Notes: generated from the letters alone by a model not told the origin. DNA of 64,000 nt from Hymenobacter nitidus (GCF_020447315.1 NZ_JAJADQ010000004.1:62001-126000), one strand, 5' to 3'. Shown: positions 26,293 through 36,004, numbered from the stretch's first letter. Translations and numbers: made by a program.

Positions 26293-26652
26293 CTACGGCG
26301 CGTTGGGAACCAAACAGGCGCGCAGCCGGGGCCGCAGCCCTGGTGCCCCGGGAGCTGAATAAGCAGCCACGGCGGGAGTTAGGGCGCAACGACAGGCGTC
26401 AAACCGCAGATAGAGCCCCGATGGCAGCGCCGGGCCACTCCAGCTTCCGGCGGGCCGCAGCTGCAGCTCCGGCCCGGCGACCAGGGCCTCGTAGCGCACC
26501 GCGTTGTGCTCATGGCTAAGGGCCTGATGCAAGCCCTGGGCATGACCCGTCTGCAGCACGACAACGGTCCGGGGGGCTGCGGCAGCCCCGCGCGCGGCCA
26601 TAAGCTGCCACACCAGCCCAATAAGCAGGCAGGCACGCAACCAGGGAGCCAT
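26293..26652 (-). CDS. Possible small secreted protein, unrecognised
   Basis: A 119-residue frame starting MAPWLRACLLIGLVWQLMAA, which reads well as a signal peptide cleaved near AAAAP. The mature part (TVVVLQTGHAQGLHQALSHE, later GLYLRFDACRCALTPAVAAY) matches nothing I know. Another minus-strand frame (26379-26870) overlaps it. High GC favours chance frames, so only the signal peptide argues that this one is real. Confidence 0.35.
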   Translation of the reverse strand: MAPWLRACLLIGLVWQLMAARGAAAAPRTVVVLQTGHAQGLHQALSHEHNAVRYEALVAGPELQLRPAGSWSGPALPSGLYLRFDACRCALTPAVAAYSAPGAPGLRPRLRACLVPNAP

Positions 26653-27097
26653 AGAAACCGGGCGAAGCAAAAACAGGGCAGTAGCTGAAAATCGGATACA
26701 ATACTAGTAACGAAGTTCCGGGTGTACGGTTGGGCTAGGCGGGTTTGGCCAAGGTACGTCCGCATGCGGAAAGGGCTGGCCGAAGCCGGCGGAGAGCAGG
26801 TGCGAAGTTCAGTGGGAGGGCGTGAGATACAGTTTGCTGATAGGTATGTAGTTGTGGTAATCCGCCACAACCGAAAAGCGCATGTCGGCTGGTGCTTGCT
26901 ACCGCCAGCTCATTGGCCCACTAGGGAAAGCAGCCGGAATTAATCGGTTGCTGAAGCAGTTCGTGCGATGATAGAATGAGCGCCGGGCCGCATATTTGTA
27001 GCCTGTCATCCGGCGGCATTAGCTGCCTGCCCGCTGCAAGGCTCAACGACAGGACGCGAATCTGCGTCTTTGTATCTCAACCAATCCACCAAACCGC
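26653..27097. other. Intergenic region upstream of the MaoC gene
   Basis: About 445 nt with no supported gene. CATATTTG at 26991-26998 is one base from the -7 consensus and could be the MaoC promoter, but no -33 match is present at the right distance. The 215 nt on the other side (26078-26292) also hold nothing recognisable. Confidence 0.35.
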
Positions 27098-27562
27098 ATG
27101 AGTACGGTCACCATTAGCAGCCTTCCGGAGCTGGAGCAATACCAAGGCCAGGAGCTGGGCGTATCAGAATACCACACCATCACGCAGGAGCAAATCAACC
27201 AGTTTGCCGCCGCCACCCTCGATTTTCAGTGGATCCATACCGAGCCCGACAAGGCGAAGGCGGAGTCGCCCTTCGGGGCTACTATTGCCCACGGCTACCT
27301 CACGGTTTCGTTGCTACCCTACCTCTGGACGCAGATCGTGCAGATTGAAAACCTGAAGATGCAGGTGAACTACGAAATAGAGAGTCTGCGCTTCAACCAA
27401 GCCGTGACGGTGAACAGCGACGTGCGGCTGCGGGCCAAGCTGCTGACCGTAAAAGACCTGCGCGGAATTGCCAAAGCCCGCATCGAGGTGACGATGGAGG
27501 TGAAAGATGCCAAAAAGCCCGCCTACAGCGGCGTTATCACGTTTCTCTACCACTTCCTGTAG
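27098..27562 (+). CDS. MaoC family (R)-specific enoyl-CoA hydratase
   Basis: A 154-residue single hot-dog protein. The active-site Asp/His pair is seen in FAAATLDFQWIHTE (D42, H47), followed by the usual SPFGATIAHGYLTVSLLPYL. It hydrates trans-2-enoyl-CoA to (R)-3-hydroxyacyl-CoA in the cytoplasm. It could serve fatty acid or phenylacetate-derived intermediates, but it is transcribed alone and no link to the paa cluster is shown. A strong terminator follows. Confidence 0.9.
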   Translation: MSTVTISSLPELEQYQGQELGVSEYHTITQEQINQFAAATLDFQWIHTEPDKAKAESPFGATIAHGYLTVSLLPYLWTQIVQIENLKMQVNYEIESLRFNQAVTVNSDVRLRAKLLTVKDLRGIAKARIEVTMEVKDAKKPAYSGVITFLYHFL

Positions 27563-27582
27563 GCAACCAGGCAGCAGACCGC

Positions 27583-27624
27583 AAAAGCCGGCACCTGTCT
27601 CTTCGGGGAGGGGCGCCGGCTTTT
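27583..27624. terminator. Terminator after the MaoC gene
   Basis: Perfect 10-bp stem AAAAGCCGGC/GCCGGCTTTT (27583-27592 with 27615-27624) around a 22-nt loop, 20 nt after the stop codon. The rest of the 305-nt gap up to 27867 holds no other feature that I can see. Confidence 0.8.
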
Positions 27625-27867
27625 GGCTTGGGCGCAACGGCTGTAGGGCGGCCTGTTGAGCTCAGCCCCGGCATAGTTTGCGCTCCTGCCAAGGAACTGT
27701 CGGGCGCTGGTTTGGAACGGCCGCGGCCACGGCCATTGGTCGTTGCCTTTCTGCTGGTTAGCAGCCCCCGACGAAGAGCCGGGGCCTACAACTACCGGTT
27801 CAGCTTTCGCGTACAGCCACTGCTTCCCACCCTGACGCCGTAGTCCCGCGCGGAAGCTTCCTATTGC

Positions 27868-29133
27868 ATGCTCAAATGGTTCTTGTGCAGCGTCTGGGCT
27901 TTGTTGCTCGCGCCGCTTTCCGCCTCCGGCTACTCGGTGCTCACCCACCAGGCCAACATCGACTCGACCTGGAAGCGGTGCCTCGAACCCCTGCTGCAGC
28001 GCCGCTACCCCGGCGCCACCGAAGACCAGCTACTCGAAGCCAAATCCTACGCCTACGGGGGCTCCATTATTCAGGATATGGGCTTTTACCCCTTCGGCTC
28101 AGTGCTGTTTACCAACCTGACCCACTACGTGCGCAGCGGCGACTTCGTGCGCAATCTGCTCGATGAGGCCCGCGACCGGAACGAGTACGCCTTCGCCCTG
28201 GGTGCCCTGGGGCACTACGCCGCCGACCTGAACGGCCACCCCGAGGGCACCAACAAAGCCATGCCGCTGGTGTATCCCGAGCTGGGCCAGAAATTCGGCA
28301 AGGTCATTACCTACGTGGAAGCGCCCAAGCAGCATACCCAGCTCGAGTTTGCCTTCGATGTGGTGCAGGTGGCCAACGGGCGCTACCGTACCAGCGACTA
28401 CCAGCGCTACGTTGGGTTTCAGGTGAGCAAGCGGGTGCTGGAAACGGCTTTCAAAAAAACCTACGGCCTGGAGCTGGGCAAAGTCATCTTCAACGTGGAT
28501 CTGAGCATCGGCTCGTTCCGGTTTGCCGTGCGCCAGCTGATACCCGTGGCCAGCCGGGCCGCCTGGCAGTCCCAGAAAAAGGACATCCGCAAGCTGAGCC
28601 CCCTGGCCCGCCGCCGCGAGTACGTCTACAATGAGAGTGAGCGGAAATTCCGGCAGCAGTATGGCACCGCCTACGAGCACCCCGGCACCGGGGCCCGCAT
28701 CCTGTCGTACTTCGTGCGCGTGATGCCCAAAATCGGGCCGCTGAAGCCGTTTGCCTTCCGGCCGCCCACCCCCGAAGCCCAGGAGTTGTTTAAGGCCAGC
28801 TTCCGGCAGGTGATAGTAAAATACTGCGCTATTGTGGAGCAGCAGCCCAACGATACGCTGGCGGCCGCCCCAGCCCTGGTCAATGCCGACTTCGACACGG
28901 GCCACCAAACCAAAGCCGGCGAGTATGCCTTGGCCGACGAAACCTACGGTGAGTGGGTGCGGCAACTGGCCAAGGAAAAATTCGATGGTATCAGCGGGCC
29001 GCAGAAGCAGAACATCCTGGCGTTCTTCGGCACGGCGCCCAAGGAGCCCAAGGATGAGGATGAGAAGGAAGCTTCCAAGCGCAAGGAAACGCAGGAGGCA
29101 CTGGAGCAGCTGCGCATAACCGAGGTGAAATAG
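27868..29133 (+). CDS. Zinc-dependent phospholipase C family protein (first of two)
   Basis: A 421-residue exported protein. A signal peptide (MLKWFLCSVWALLLAPLSASG) is followed by a helical domain with YSVLTHQANID and ALGALGHYAADLNGHPEGTN, which supply the histidines and aspartate of the trinuclear zinc site found in PLC/P1-nuclease-like proteins. The substrate is unknown. The C-terminal 40 residues are charged (KEPKDEDEKEASKRKE). A second such protein is encoded at 49520-50722, but they share little outside the zinc motifs. The gene appears monocistronic. Confidence 0.85.
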   Translation: MLKWFLCSVWALLLAPLSASGYSVLTHQANIDSTWKRCLEPLLQRRYPGATEDQLLEAKSYAYGGSIIQDMGFYPFGSVLFTNLTHYVRSGDFVRNLLDEARDRNEYAFALGALGHYAADLNGHPEGTNKAMPLVYPELGQKFGKVITYVEAPKQHTQLEFAFDVVQVANGRYRTSDYQRYVGFQVSKRVLETAFKKTYGLELGKVIFNVDLSIGSFRFAVRQLIPVASRAAWQSQKKDIRKLSPLARRREYVYNESERKFRQQYGTAYEHPGTGARILSYFVRVMPKIGPLKPFAFRPPTPEAQELFKASFRQVIVKYCAIVEQQPNDTLAAAPALVNADFDTGHQTKAGEYALADETYGEWVRQLAKEKFDGISGPQKQNILAFFGTAPKEPKDEDEKEASKRKETQEALEQLRITEVK

Positions 29134-29181
29134 CGCGCCGCCAGCTGTGGTCCTTAGTAAGCTTCAGCCGTTGATAAAGTG

Positions 29182-29604
29182 TTACTGCTGCTCCTGAGTC
29201 AGCCAGCGCACGGCTTCGCCCTCATCCATAAATACCCGCACCAAATAAGGGTGCTGGTCTGCTAAGACGGTAGCGGTTGCCGACTGGAAATTGGGTTGGG
29301 TACTGATTACCTGCCACAACTCGGGCGACACCAAGGAAGCTAGCCGGAGCATGTTCGGGGCCTGGCGCGCCACGGCGGGCAGCCACTCGTGCGCTACCCA
29401 CTGGGCCAGCTCGGCGGTGGGCATAAAGCGGCGCCGGTCCATGAGTTACCGGTAGGTTCCGTAGTCTCGGCCGGAGGCCTGTAGGGCCTGGTGAGCGGCT
29501 TGCAGCTCGGGCAACGAAGCGACCTGCAGCCAGCGGGCCGTCAGAATATTCAGGTCCGGGCGATACTGCAGATCAAGCACGGACTGGTCAACGGGAGCAA
29601 GCAT
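29182..29604 (-). pseudogene. SpoIIAA/STAS-like gene interrupted by an in-frame stop
   Basis: A reading frame starts at ATG 29604 (MLAPVDQSVLDLQYRPDLNI), meets TAA at 29446-29448 after 52 codons, and continues in the same frame to 29182 (an 86-residue frame starts at 29442). The two halves together align with the next gene: YRPDLNILTARWL with YRPDLKLLIGRWL, then R-stop-LMDRRR with RWLLDVRRR, and the ends RVFMDEGEAVRWL and RLFGDEAQAMAWL. The stop stands where the paralog has Trp. It is either a decayed tandem duplicate or a sequence error. Confidence 0.75.
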
Positions 29605-29660
29605 ATGCTGAAAAAGGCGCTGAGAGGATACTCAGCAGGCCCAAAGGTAGTAGCTGGGCC

Positions 29661-30077
29661 TCAGCTGTTGAGCCACGCCATAGCCTGGGCCTCGTCGCCG
29701 AAAAGCCGGAGCTGATAGGGGCGTTCGGCTGCCAAGCCATAATTCAGGTATTCCTGCTGCCGGGCGCTGGCGGCATACACGGCCAGCCGCGCCGGGGAGC
29801 AGAGCACCGCAATGCGCAGGTGCTGCGGAGCCATGCGGGCACCGGCCTCCGGGTAAAACGTGCTGGTGGTCCACTGGCCTAGCGCGGGGTCGAGCTGGTC
29901 GCGACGGCGCACGTCGAGCAGCCAGCGGCCGGTATCGTGCTCCTGGGCGGCGGCCAGCAACGCAGCATAATCAGCCTGCAGCGTGGCCACGGGTGCATCG
30001 TGCAGCCAGCGGCCAATCAGCAGCTTTAAGTCGGGACGATACGTAATGCTGCAGGTAGCAGACCCAGGAACGGGCAT
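29661..30077 (-). CDS. SpoIIAA/STAS-like protein
   Basis: A 138-residue soluble protein. CSITYRPDLKLLIGRWLHDA at the start, GRWLLDVRRR in the middle and PYQLRLFGDEAQAMAWL at the end give an alternating beta/alpha pattern like SpoIIAA/STAS proteins of Bacteroidota. Function unknown; such proteins often modulate partners. ATG 30077 is chosen over 30122 because it aligns with the start of the tandem copy. It lies 69 nt after tolC on the same strand. A third relative is at 56769-57212. Confidence 0.75.
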   Translation of the reverse strand: MPVPGSATCSITYRPDLKLLIGRWLHDAPVATLQADYAALLAAAQEHDTGRWLLDVRRRDQLDPALGQWTTSTFYPEAGARMAPQHLRIAVLCSPARLAVYAASARQQEYLNYGLAAERPYQLRLFGDEAQAMAWLNS

Positions 30078-30146
30078 GGGCAGCGGGGCGGTTGGGAGGA
30101 AACTGGGCTTCCAGATACACAAGGAGCCGAAGCTCGCGGGGGTAGG

Positions 30147-31586
30147 TTACTGGCCTTGCTGCTGCACCAGTCCGCTGCTCAGGCGGCGCAGCACGATTTC
30201 GGCCTGCTTGGCCTGAAAGCGGATGTCGAGCAGGCGCACTTCGGCGTCGAGCTGGGTGCGCTGGGCTTCGCGCAGGGCCAGGGGCGTGAGCAGGCCCAGG
30301 CGGTAGCGCTCCAAGGCAATAGCCACGTTTTCGCGGGCCAGCAGAATGTTGGCTTCCTCCAGCTCCAGCAACTGCAGGCGGTTCAGGTACTGGGCATAGG
30401 CCTGCTCGGCTTCCGATTCGAGCTGCAGCTGCGTCTGGCTGAGTAGCAGTTGGCTCTGTTCTTCGCCGATGCGGGCATTCTGCTCCAGGCGGCGGCGGTT
30501 GAAGCCGTCGAAAATAGGCACGGAAGCTACCAAACCGTAGTTGAAGCCATAGTTGCGGCTGGTGTTGGTCACGAGCTGGTTGCCAAAGAAGGCGGCCCCG
30601 TTCACGTTGCGGTTCAGGCCGTAGCCCGAAGTCAGGCCCAGCTGCGGAAAGCGCGAGGCGCGCACCAGCTTCCGGTCGTAGGTTGCCACGTCGATGTTGG
30701 TGCGGGCCTGCTGCAGGCGGGGGTTGTTCTGCTGGATAGCCTGCGCCACGGCGTCGCGGCTTAGGTCGCGGGTCACAACGATGGAGTCGGCGGGCTGAAA
30801 GTTGAGGCGGGCCGAGCGGCCCAGCAGGTTATTCAGGGTGATTTTGGCCGTGGCCAGGGCTTCCTGCTGCTGAATCAGTACCGACCGGTCGGCGTTGTAG
30901 TCCACGCGGGCCGTCAGCACTTCCACTTTGGCACTCACGCCCACGTCCACACGGGCCTGGGTCAGGTCGATTCGGGCCTGCCCGATTTTGAGGGCTTCCT
31001 CAATCGACTTGATTTTGCCCGACTCCCGCACCACGGCGAAGTAGGCGCTGGTAATGTCGGCCACGGTTTCTTCCATCGTGGCGCGCGTGAGCTGCTGCTG
31101 GCTTTGGTTTAGGGCCTTGAGCCGGTCGTAGGCAATGAACATTCCGAAGCCGTCGAATACCGTCCAGGTGGCGGCCACGTTGGCATTCAGCTGGTTTGAA
31201 GGCGCATTGCTGGCCGTGCTGGGCTCAGGCCGGCTCGACGACTCCTGCCGCACGTTGTTGCGGGTGAAGTTGCGCGTCAGGTTGCCGTTCACAACCGGCA
31301 GCTGACCGGCGTTGCCGCGCGTCACGTTGTTTTCCGCAATCTGCACGTCGGTGCGCGAGAGGCGGATGTTGTAGTTGTTTTCTAGGCCGATGCGAATGGC
31401 TTCGGCCAGCGTGAGGGCCGGAGCGGGGGCCACCGTTTCGGGCTTTTCCGTCTGGGGCTTGGCGCCCGGCTGCAGGGGGGGGCGGGCCGGCGTGGTGGGT
31501 TGCTGGGCCAGGAGCGGCAGCGGCAGCACCAATAGAGCCAGGGCTGCCAGGTGGGAAAGGAAAGAAAAACGGGTGGAAAACTGCAT
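30147..31586 (-). CDS. TolC family outer membrane efflux protein
   Basis: A 479-residue protein. A signal peptide (HLAALALLVLPLPLLA) is followed by a Pro-rich linker and two outer-membrane-efflux repeats: LTLAEAIRIGLENNYNIRLS near residue 55 and a second around SRDAVAQAIQQNNPRLQQAR. It forms the outer membrane channel of the RND pump encoded just upstream. The start at 31586 (MQFSTRFSF) is preferred to the frame start at 31652 because the signal peptide follows directly. It lies 72 nt after the pump gene. Confidence 0.93.
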   Translation of the reverse strand: MQFSTRFSFLSHLAALALLVLPLPLLAQQPTTPARPPLQPGAKPQTEKPETVAPAPALTLAEAIRIGLENNYNIRLSRTDVQIAENNVTRGNAGQLPVVNGNLTRNFTRNNVRQESSSRPEPSTASNAPSNQLNANVAATWTVFDGFGMFIAYDRLKALNQSQQQLTRATMEETVADITSAYFAVVRESGKIKSIEEALKIGQARIDLTQARVDVGVSAKVEVLTARVDYNADRSVLIQQQEALATAKITLNNLLGRSARLNFQPADSIVVTRDLSRDAVAQAIQQNNPRLQQARTNIDVATYDRKLVRASRFPQLGLTSGYGLNRNVNGAAFFGNQLVTNTSRNYGFNYGLVASVPIFDGFNRRRLEQNARIGEEQSQLLLSQTQLQLESEAEQAYAQYLNRLQLLELEEANILLARENVAIALERYRLGLLTPLALREAQRTQLDAEVRLLDIRFQAKQAEIVLRRLSSGLVQQQGQ

Positions 31587-31658
31587 TCGGGACGAAATAT
31601 AGAGGGTGAAAAGCCGGCTGCCGCTTCGTAGGCCAGCGGCCGGACCTTTCAATGAGCA

Positions 31659-34600
31659 CTAGGCCGTAACGGCCTGCTGCGGTTCAGCTTCTGCCTTTTT
31701 CTTGCTGTGCTTCTTGGCCGTGGCGAAATACGAGTACATCACCGGCACTACGTACAGGGTGAGGCCCGTGGCGAAGAACAGGCCGCCTACGACCCCGATA
31801 CCCATGGCGCGGCGGCTAAGGGCCCCCGCGCCCGTGGCAATGGCAATGGGCAGAATACCCAGAATGGCGCAGAGAGAGGTCATCAGAATCGGGCGGAAAC
31901 GGGCCGTGGCACCTTCAATCAGGCCGGTCATGTAGTCCTTCCCGTTCTCTACCTGCTGGTTGGCAAATTCCACGATGAGAATACCGTTTTTGGTCACCAG
32001 GCCCACCAGCATGATAATGCCGATCTGCGAGAACAGGTTGAGCGTCTGGTTGAAATACCACAGGCTGAGCAGCGCGCCCGACAAAGCCAGCGGCACCGTC
32101 ACCATGATGATGATTGGGTCACGGAAGCTTTCAAACTGCGCGGCCAGCACCAGATAAATCAGCACCAGGGCCAGGCCAAAGGCGAAGAGCAGGGAGGAAG
32201 AGCTTTCCTCGAAGTCGCGGGAGGCACCGGAAAGCTCGGTGGAGAAGGTGTCGTCGAGGCTCTTTTCGGCAATGCTGCGCATGGCGGCAATTCCGTCGCC
32301 CAGGGTTTTGCCGGGCGCCAGCGAGGCTGAGAAAGTAGCCGAGTTGTAGCGGTTGAAGCGGTAGAGCTGGGGCGGCGTGCTGCTTTCCGTGAGGCGAATC
32401 ACGTTGTCGAGCTGCACCAGTTCGCCCGTGGCGCTTTTCACCGACAGCAGGCGCACGTCGAGCGGCTGGTTGCGGTCTTCACGCGCCACCTGCCCGATAA
32501 TCTGATATTGCTTGCCTTCCTTGATAAAGTAGCCGAAGCGCTGCCCGCTCAGGCCCGACTGCAGAGTCTGCGAAATGCTCTGCACCGATACGCCCAGGCT
32601 CTGGGCCTTTTCGCGGTCAATATTCACGCGCAGCTCGGGCTTATTGAACTTCAGGTTCACGTCCACGAACTGGAACGTGGGGTCCTGGCGGGCCGCATCG
32701 AGAAACTTAGGTACGGCCGCGCGTAGCTTGTCAAAGTCCTGAGTCTGGATAACAAACTGCACCGGCAGGCCACCGCCGCCACCGCCACCGCCGATACTCT
32801 GGTCCTGCGACACGGAGGTGCGGGCGGCCGTCAGGCGCTTCACGCCCGAGCTGAGGGCCGCAGCCACCTGATCCTGGGTGCGGGGGCGCTTATCGGCATC
32901 GAGCAGCAGCACGCGGGCGGTACCCGAGTTGGAGCCGCCGCCGAAACCGGGTGAGGTTACGGCAAACACGCTGCTCAGGCTGCCGTCACCGGCCGAGTCC
33001 ATGGCCATTTTGCTGATCTGGTTCATGTAGGCGTCCATATACTCGAAGGAAGCACCTTCCGGACCCGTAGCGTTGATGTTCACGCGGCTGCGGTCTTCCA
33101 CCGGGGCCAGCTCCGAGGGAATAGCCTTCATGAAAAACCAGATACCTACGCCCGTACCCGCCACTACCAGCCAGGCCAGCCAGCGGTTGCGCAGAAAGGT
33201 CTGCAGGCTGTCCTGGTAGGCGCTGATCATCTTCACGAAGAAAGGCTCGGTTTTGCGGTAAAACCAGTTGTGCTTTTCCTGGCGCTTGAGCAGCACCGAA
33301 CACATCATGGGCGTCAGGGTAAGCGACACGAAGGCCGAAATCAGCACCGAGCCGGCTACCACAATGCCGAATTCGCGGAACAGGCGGCCGGTGATACCCG
33401 TCAGGAACACTACCGGCAGAAACACGGCCGCCAGCACGATAGTCGTACTGATAACGGCCATCAGGATTTCCTCGGAGCCTTTAATCGAGGCTTCCTTGGG
33501 GTCTTCACCTTCCTCAATGCGGGAATAGATATTTTCCAGCACCACAATGGCGTCGTCTACCACGAGGCCAATAGCCAGCACGATGGCCAGCAGCGTCAGC
33601 ACGTTGATGGAAAAGTTGAGCAGGTACATCACGAAGAAAATACCCACCAATGACACCGGAATGGCCACCACCGGAATGAGCGTGGAGCGCCAGTCACGCA
33701 AAAACAGGAAGATGATGATAACCACCAGCACGAAGGCTTCGATGATGGTGTGCTCTACCTCGTTGATGGATTTGCGGATAAATACCGAGTTGTCGAAACC
33801 GGGCTTGAGCACCAGGTCCTTAGGCAAATCCTTGCCATACAAGGCAATGCGCTGATTGAATTCGTCGGCAATGTCAATCTGGTTGGAGCCGGGCTGCGGA
33901 ATAACGGCCAGACCCACCATCGGCACGCCGTTCACCTTGAAGATGGTCTGGTCGTTTTCGGGGTACAGCTCAGCGTAGCCAATATCCGAGAGGCGCACCA
34001 ATGAGGACTCATCCTTGCGGATAATCAGATTGTTGAAATCCTCCACCGAAGTGAGGCGGCCCATGGTGCGCAGCGTGAGTTGCGTGTTCTGGCCCTGCAC
34101 GGCGCCGCTGGGCAGCTCCACGTTTTCGCGGGTCAGGGCGGCCTGCACGTCCACGGGACTCACGCCCAGCGCGGCCAGCTTCACGGGGTCCATCCACAGG
34201 CGCATAGAGTATTTTCGCTCGCCGTATACCCGCACTTCCGACACGCCCGGAATGGTCTGCAGGCGCTCTTTCAGGGTGTTGTTGGCGTAGTCGGTCAGCT
34301 CCAGCAGGGTGCGCTGGTTGGAGCTGAGGTAGGTCATTACAATGGGCTGGGAGTCGGCGTTGGCCTTGCTCACTACGGGCGGGTCGATGTCGCGCGGGAG
34401 GCGGCCCTGGGCCCCCGAAACCTTGTCGCGCACGTCGTTGGCGGCGGTTTCCAGGTCGGCGTCGAGGTCGAACTCTACCGTAATCTGGGTGCGGCCGTCG
34501 CGGCTGTTCGACGTCAGGTTCTTGATGCCGGCAATACCGTTCAGGGCTTCTTCGAGCGGCTCGGTTACCTGGCCCTGCATTACGTCGGCCGAGGCGCCGG

Positions 34601-34754
34601 TGTAGCTGGCCGACACCGTAATAATGGGCGGGTCAACGCTCGGATATTCCCGGACGCTGAGGTAGCGAAACCCGATGACGCCGAATATCACGATGACGAG
34701 GCTCATCACGATGGCGAGGACCGGGCGGTTGATGCTGGTGGAGGATAAGCTCAT
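31659..34754 (-). CDS. RND efflux pump permease, HAE1 family
   Basis: A 1031-residue inner membrane transporter of full RND length. Helix 1 (VLAIVMSLVIVIFGVIGFRY) and the periplasmic porter domain (SYTGASADVMQGQVTEPLEE) are followed by helix 4 with the proton-relay aspartates (LAIVLAIGLVVDDAIVVLEN) and a second half with the same layout. It exports drugs or other amphipathic compounds using the proton gradient; the substrate is not readable. A glycine run (IGGGGGGGGLPVQF) occurs in the second porter domain. It lies between adaptor and tolC genes in one operon. Confidence 0.96.
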   Translation of the reverse strand: MSLSSTSINRPVLAIVMSLVIVIFGVIGFRYLSVREYPSVDPPIITVSASYTGASADVMQGQVTEPLEEALNGIAGIKNLTSNSRDGRTQITVEFDLDADLETAANDVRDKVSGAQGRLPRDIDPPVVSKANADSQPIVMTYLSSNQRTLLELTDYANNTLKERLQTIPGVSEVRVYGERKYSMRLWMDPVKLAALGVSPVDVQAALTRENVELPSGAVQGQNTQLTLRTMGRLTSVEDFNNLIIRKDESSLVRLSDIGYAELYPENDQTIFKVNGVPMVGLAVIPQPGSNQIDIADEFNQRIALYGKDLPKDLVLKPGFDNSVFIRKSINEVEHTIIEAFVLVVIIIFLFLRDWRSTLIPVVAIPVSLVGIFFVMYLLNFSINVLTLLAIVLAIGLVVDDAIVVLENIYSRIEEGEDPKEASIKGSEEILMAVISTTIVLAAVFLPVVFLTGITGRLFREFGIVVAGSVLISAFVSLTLTPMMCSVLLKRQEKHNWFYRKTEPFFVKMISAYQDSLQTFLRNRWLAWLVVAGTGVGIWFFMKAIPSELAPVEDRSRVNINATGPEGASFEYMDAYMNQISKMAMDSAGDGSLSSVFAVTSPGFGGGSNSGTARVLLLDADKRPRTQDQVAAALSSGVKRLTAARTSVSQDQSIGGGGGGGGLPVQFVIQTQDFDKLRAAVPKFLDAARQDPTFQFVDVNLKFNKPELRVNIDREKAQSLGVSVQSISQTLQSGLSGQRFGYFIKEGKQYQIIGQVAREDRNQPLDVRLLSVKSATGELVQLDNVIRLTESSTPPQLYRFNRYNSATFSASLAPGKTLGDGIAAMRSIAEKSLDDTFSTELSGASRDFEESSSSLLFAFGLALVLIYLVLAAQFESFRDPIIIMVTVPLALSGALLSLWYFNQTLNLFSQIGIIMLVGLVTKNGILIVEFANQQVENGKDYMTGLIEGATARFRPILMTSLCAILGILPIAIATGAGALSRRAMGIGVVGGLFFATGLTLYVVPVMYSYFATAKKHSKKKAEAEPQQAVTA

Positions 34755-34852
34755 ATTCTGTCTTTCCGGTAAAAAACGCAGTGCCGTTAAAAGCAGGCGA
34801 GTCGGGCTCTAAATGCCACGGCTCCATACCCTTAACAGCCGCTGCGGGAAAT

Positions 34853-36004
34853 CTATTTGGTCACGCGTACCGCGTCGCCGGGCTTCACTTGCAGAATGCC
34901 CGTGCGAATCACCGAATCCCCCACGGCCAGGCCGTCGGTAATCTGAATCACCTTGTCGGAGCGAATACCGATTTTGACCTTCTTCGGTACCATTTTACCG
35001 TCTGCCACGGTGTATACGCTGTAGCCGCTGGCCTCCGGAATAACCGCCTCGGTGGGTACCTGCAGGGCATCGGTCGATTCGCCCAGCTGCAGGTTTACTT
35101 TCACGAAAGCGCCGGGGCGCAGCTCGTTGTTGGCGTTGGCGTAGCGGGCCCGCACCGGCTGGGTGCGGCTCACCGGGTCAATTTGCGGGTCGATGGCGTA
35201 GACCTTGGCGTCGTACTTCTTATTGGTGCCTTCGTCCGTGATGCTCACCACGTCGCCCACCCGAATCTTGGTGGCGAAGCGGCCCGGCACGGCAAAGTCA
35301 ATCTTGACCGGCCGCACGCGGGAGAGGGTCGTTATTTCACTGCCGGGACTCACGTAGGTGCCCACCGTGGCGGTAGTCAGGCCCAGCACGCCGTCGAAAG
35401 GCGCCCGTACGTAAGCCTTATCCAGAGACGCCTGCAGAGCGCGCAGGTCGGCCTGGGCCGTCTGAAGCTGGTTGTTGGCCTGCTCGTATTCCTGGGCGCT
35501 GATGTATTCCTTGTCGAGCAGGGTGCGTTGCCGCTTTTCCTGGTCGCGGAACAACTGGATATTATACTGCTGCTTGCGAATGGCGGCCTGAGCCTCGTCC
35601 GCGTTGATGCTGAACAGCAGCTGGCCTTTGCGCACGGGCTGGCCTTCGCGAATGTTCAGGCTTGTGATTTTGCCCGACAGCTCGCTCTTAATCACCACCG
35701 ACTCGTCGGCCAGAATAGAGCCCGTAGCCGCTACCTCATCCGAAAGATTGGTGGGCTGCACCACGTATACCTGCACGGGCAGCTTCTGAGCGCCGCCCCG
35801 GCCGCCGGCTCCGCCCGGGCCCCCTTTGCCGCCACCGGCGGCACCACGGCCTCCGCCAGCCCCTTTGGCATCGGCGTTGGGGGAGGGGAAAAACTTGATT
35901 TTAATAAAGGCTAAGGCGGCAATAAGGGCTACCGTTAGTACAATCCACAACACTTTGCGCCCTGGGCGCGACTCAGTTTCAACCGTTTGTTCTTCGTATT
36001 GCAT
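34853..36004 (-). CDS. RND efflux periplasmic adaptor (HlyD/MFP family)
   Basis: A 383-residue membrane fusion protein. An N-terminal membrane anchor (VLWIVLTVALIAALAFIKIK) is followed by a Gly-rich linker, then the lipoyl half-motifs (SELSGKITSLNIREGQPVRK and YVRAPFDGVLGLTTATVGTY) around a coiled-coil hairpin, and a beta-barrel with VRARYANANNELRPGAFVKV. It joins the RND pump to TolC. ATG 36004 (MQYEEQTVET) is preferred to the TTG at 36025. It is the first gene of the efflux operon; no regulator gene lies beside it. Confidence 0.94.
   Translation of the reverse strand: MQYEEQTVETESRPGRKVLWIVLTVALIAALAFIKIKFFPSPNADAKGAGGGRGAAGGGKGGPGGAGGRGGAQKLPVQVYVVQPTNLSDEVAATGSILADESVVIKSELSGKITSLNIREGQPVRKGQLLFSINADEAQAAIRKQQYNIQLFRDQEKRQRTLLDKEYISAQEYEQANNQLQTAQADLRALQASLDKAYVRAPFDGVLGLTTATVGTYVSPGSEITTLSRVRPVKIDFAVPGRFATKIRVGDVVSITDEGTNKKYDAKVYAIDPQIDPVSRTQPVRARYANANNELRPGAFVKVNLQLGESTDALQVPTEAVIPEASGYSVYTVADGKMVPKKVKIGIRSDKVIQITDGLAVGDSVIRTGILQVKPGDAVRVTK

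Noticed and set aside
26379..26870. 163-codon minus-strand frame overlapping the candidate small secreted protein
   Set aside because: No signal peptide or domain; the frame at 26293-26652 has the better N-terminus.
32760..32800. Run of glycine codons in the RND pump as a frameshift site
   Set aside because: The frame is open on both sides and the pump has full length, so it is a normal Gly-rich loop.
34781..35914. 377-codon plus-strand frame opposite the efflux adaptor
   Set aside because: Shadow of the adaptor gene; no start context or domain.
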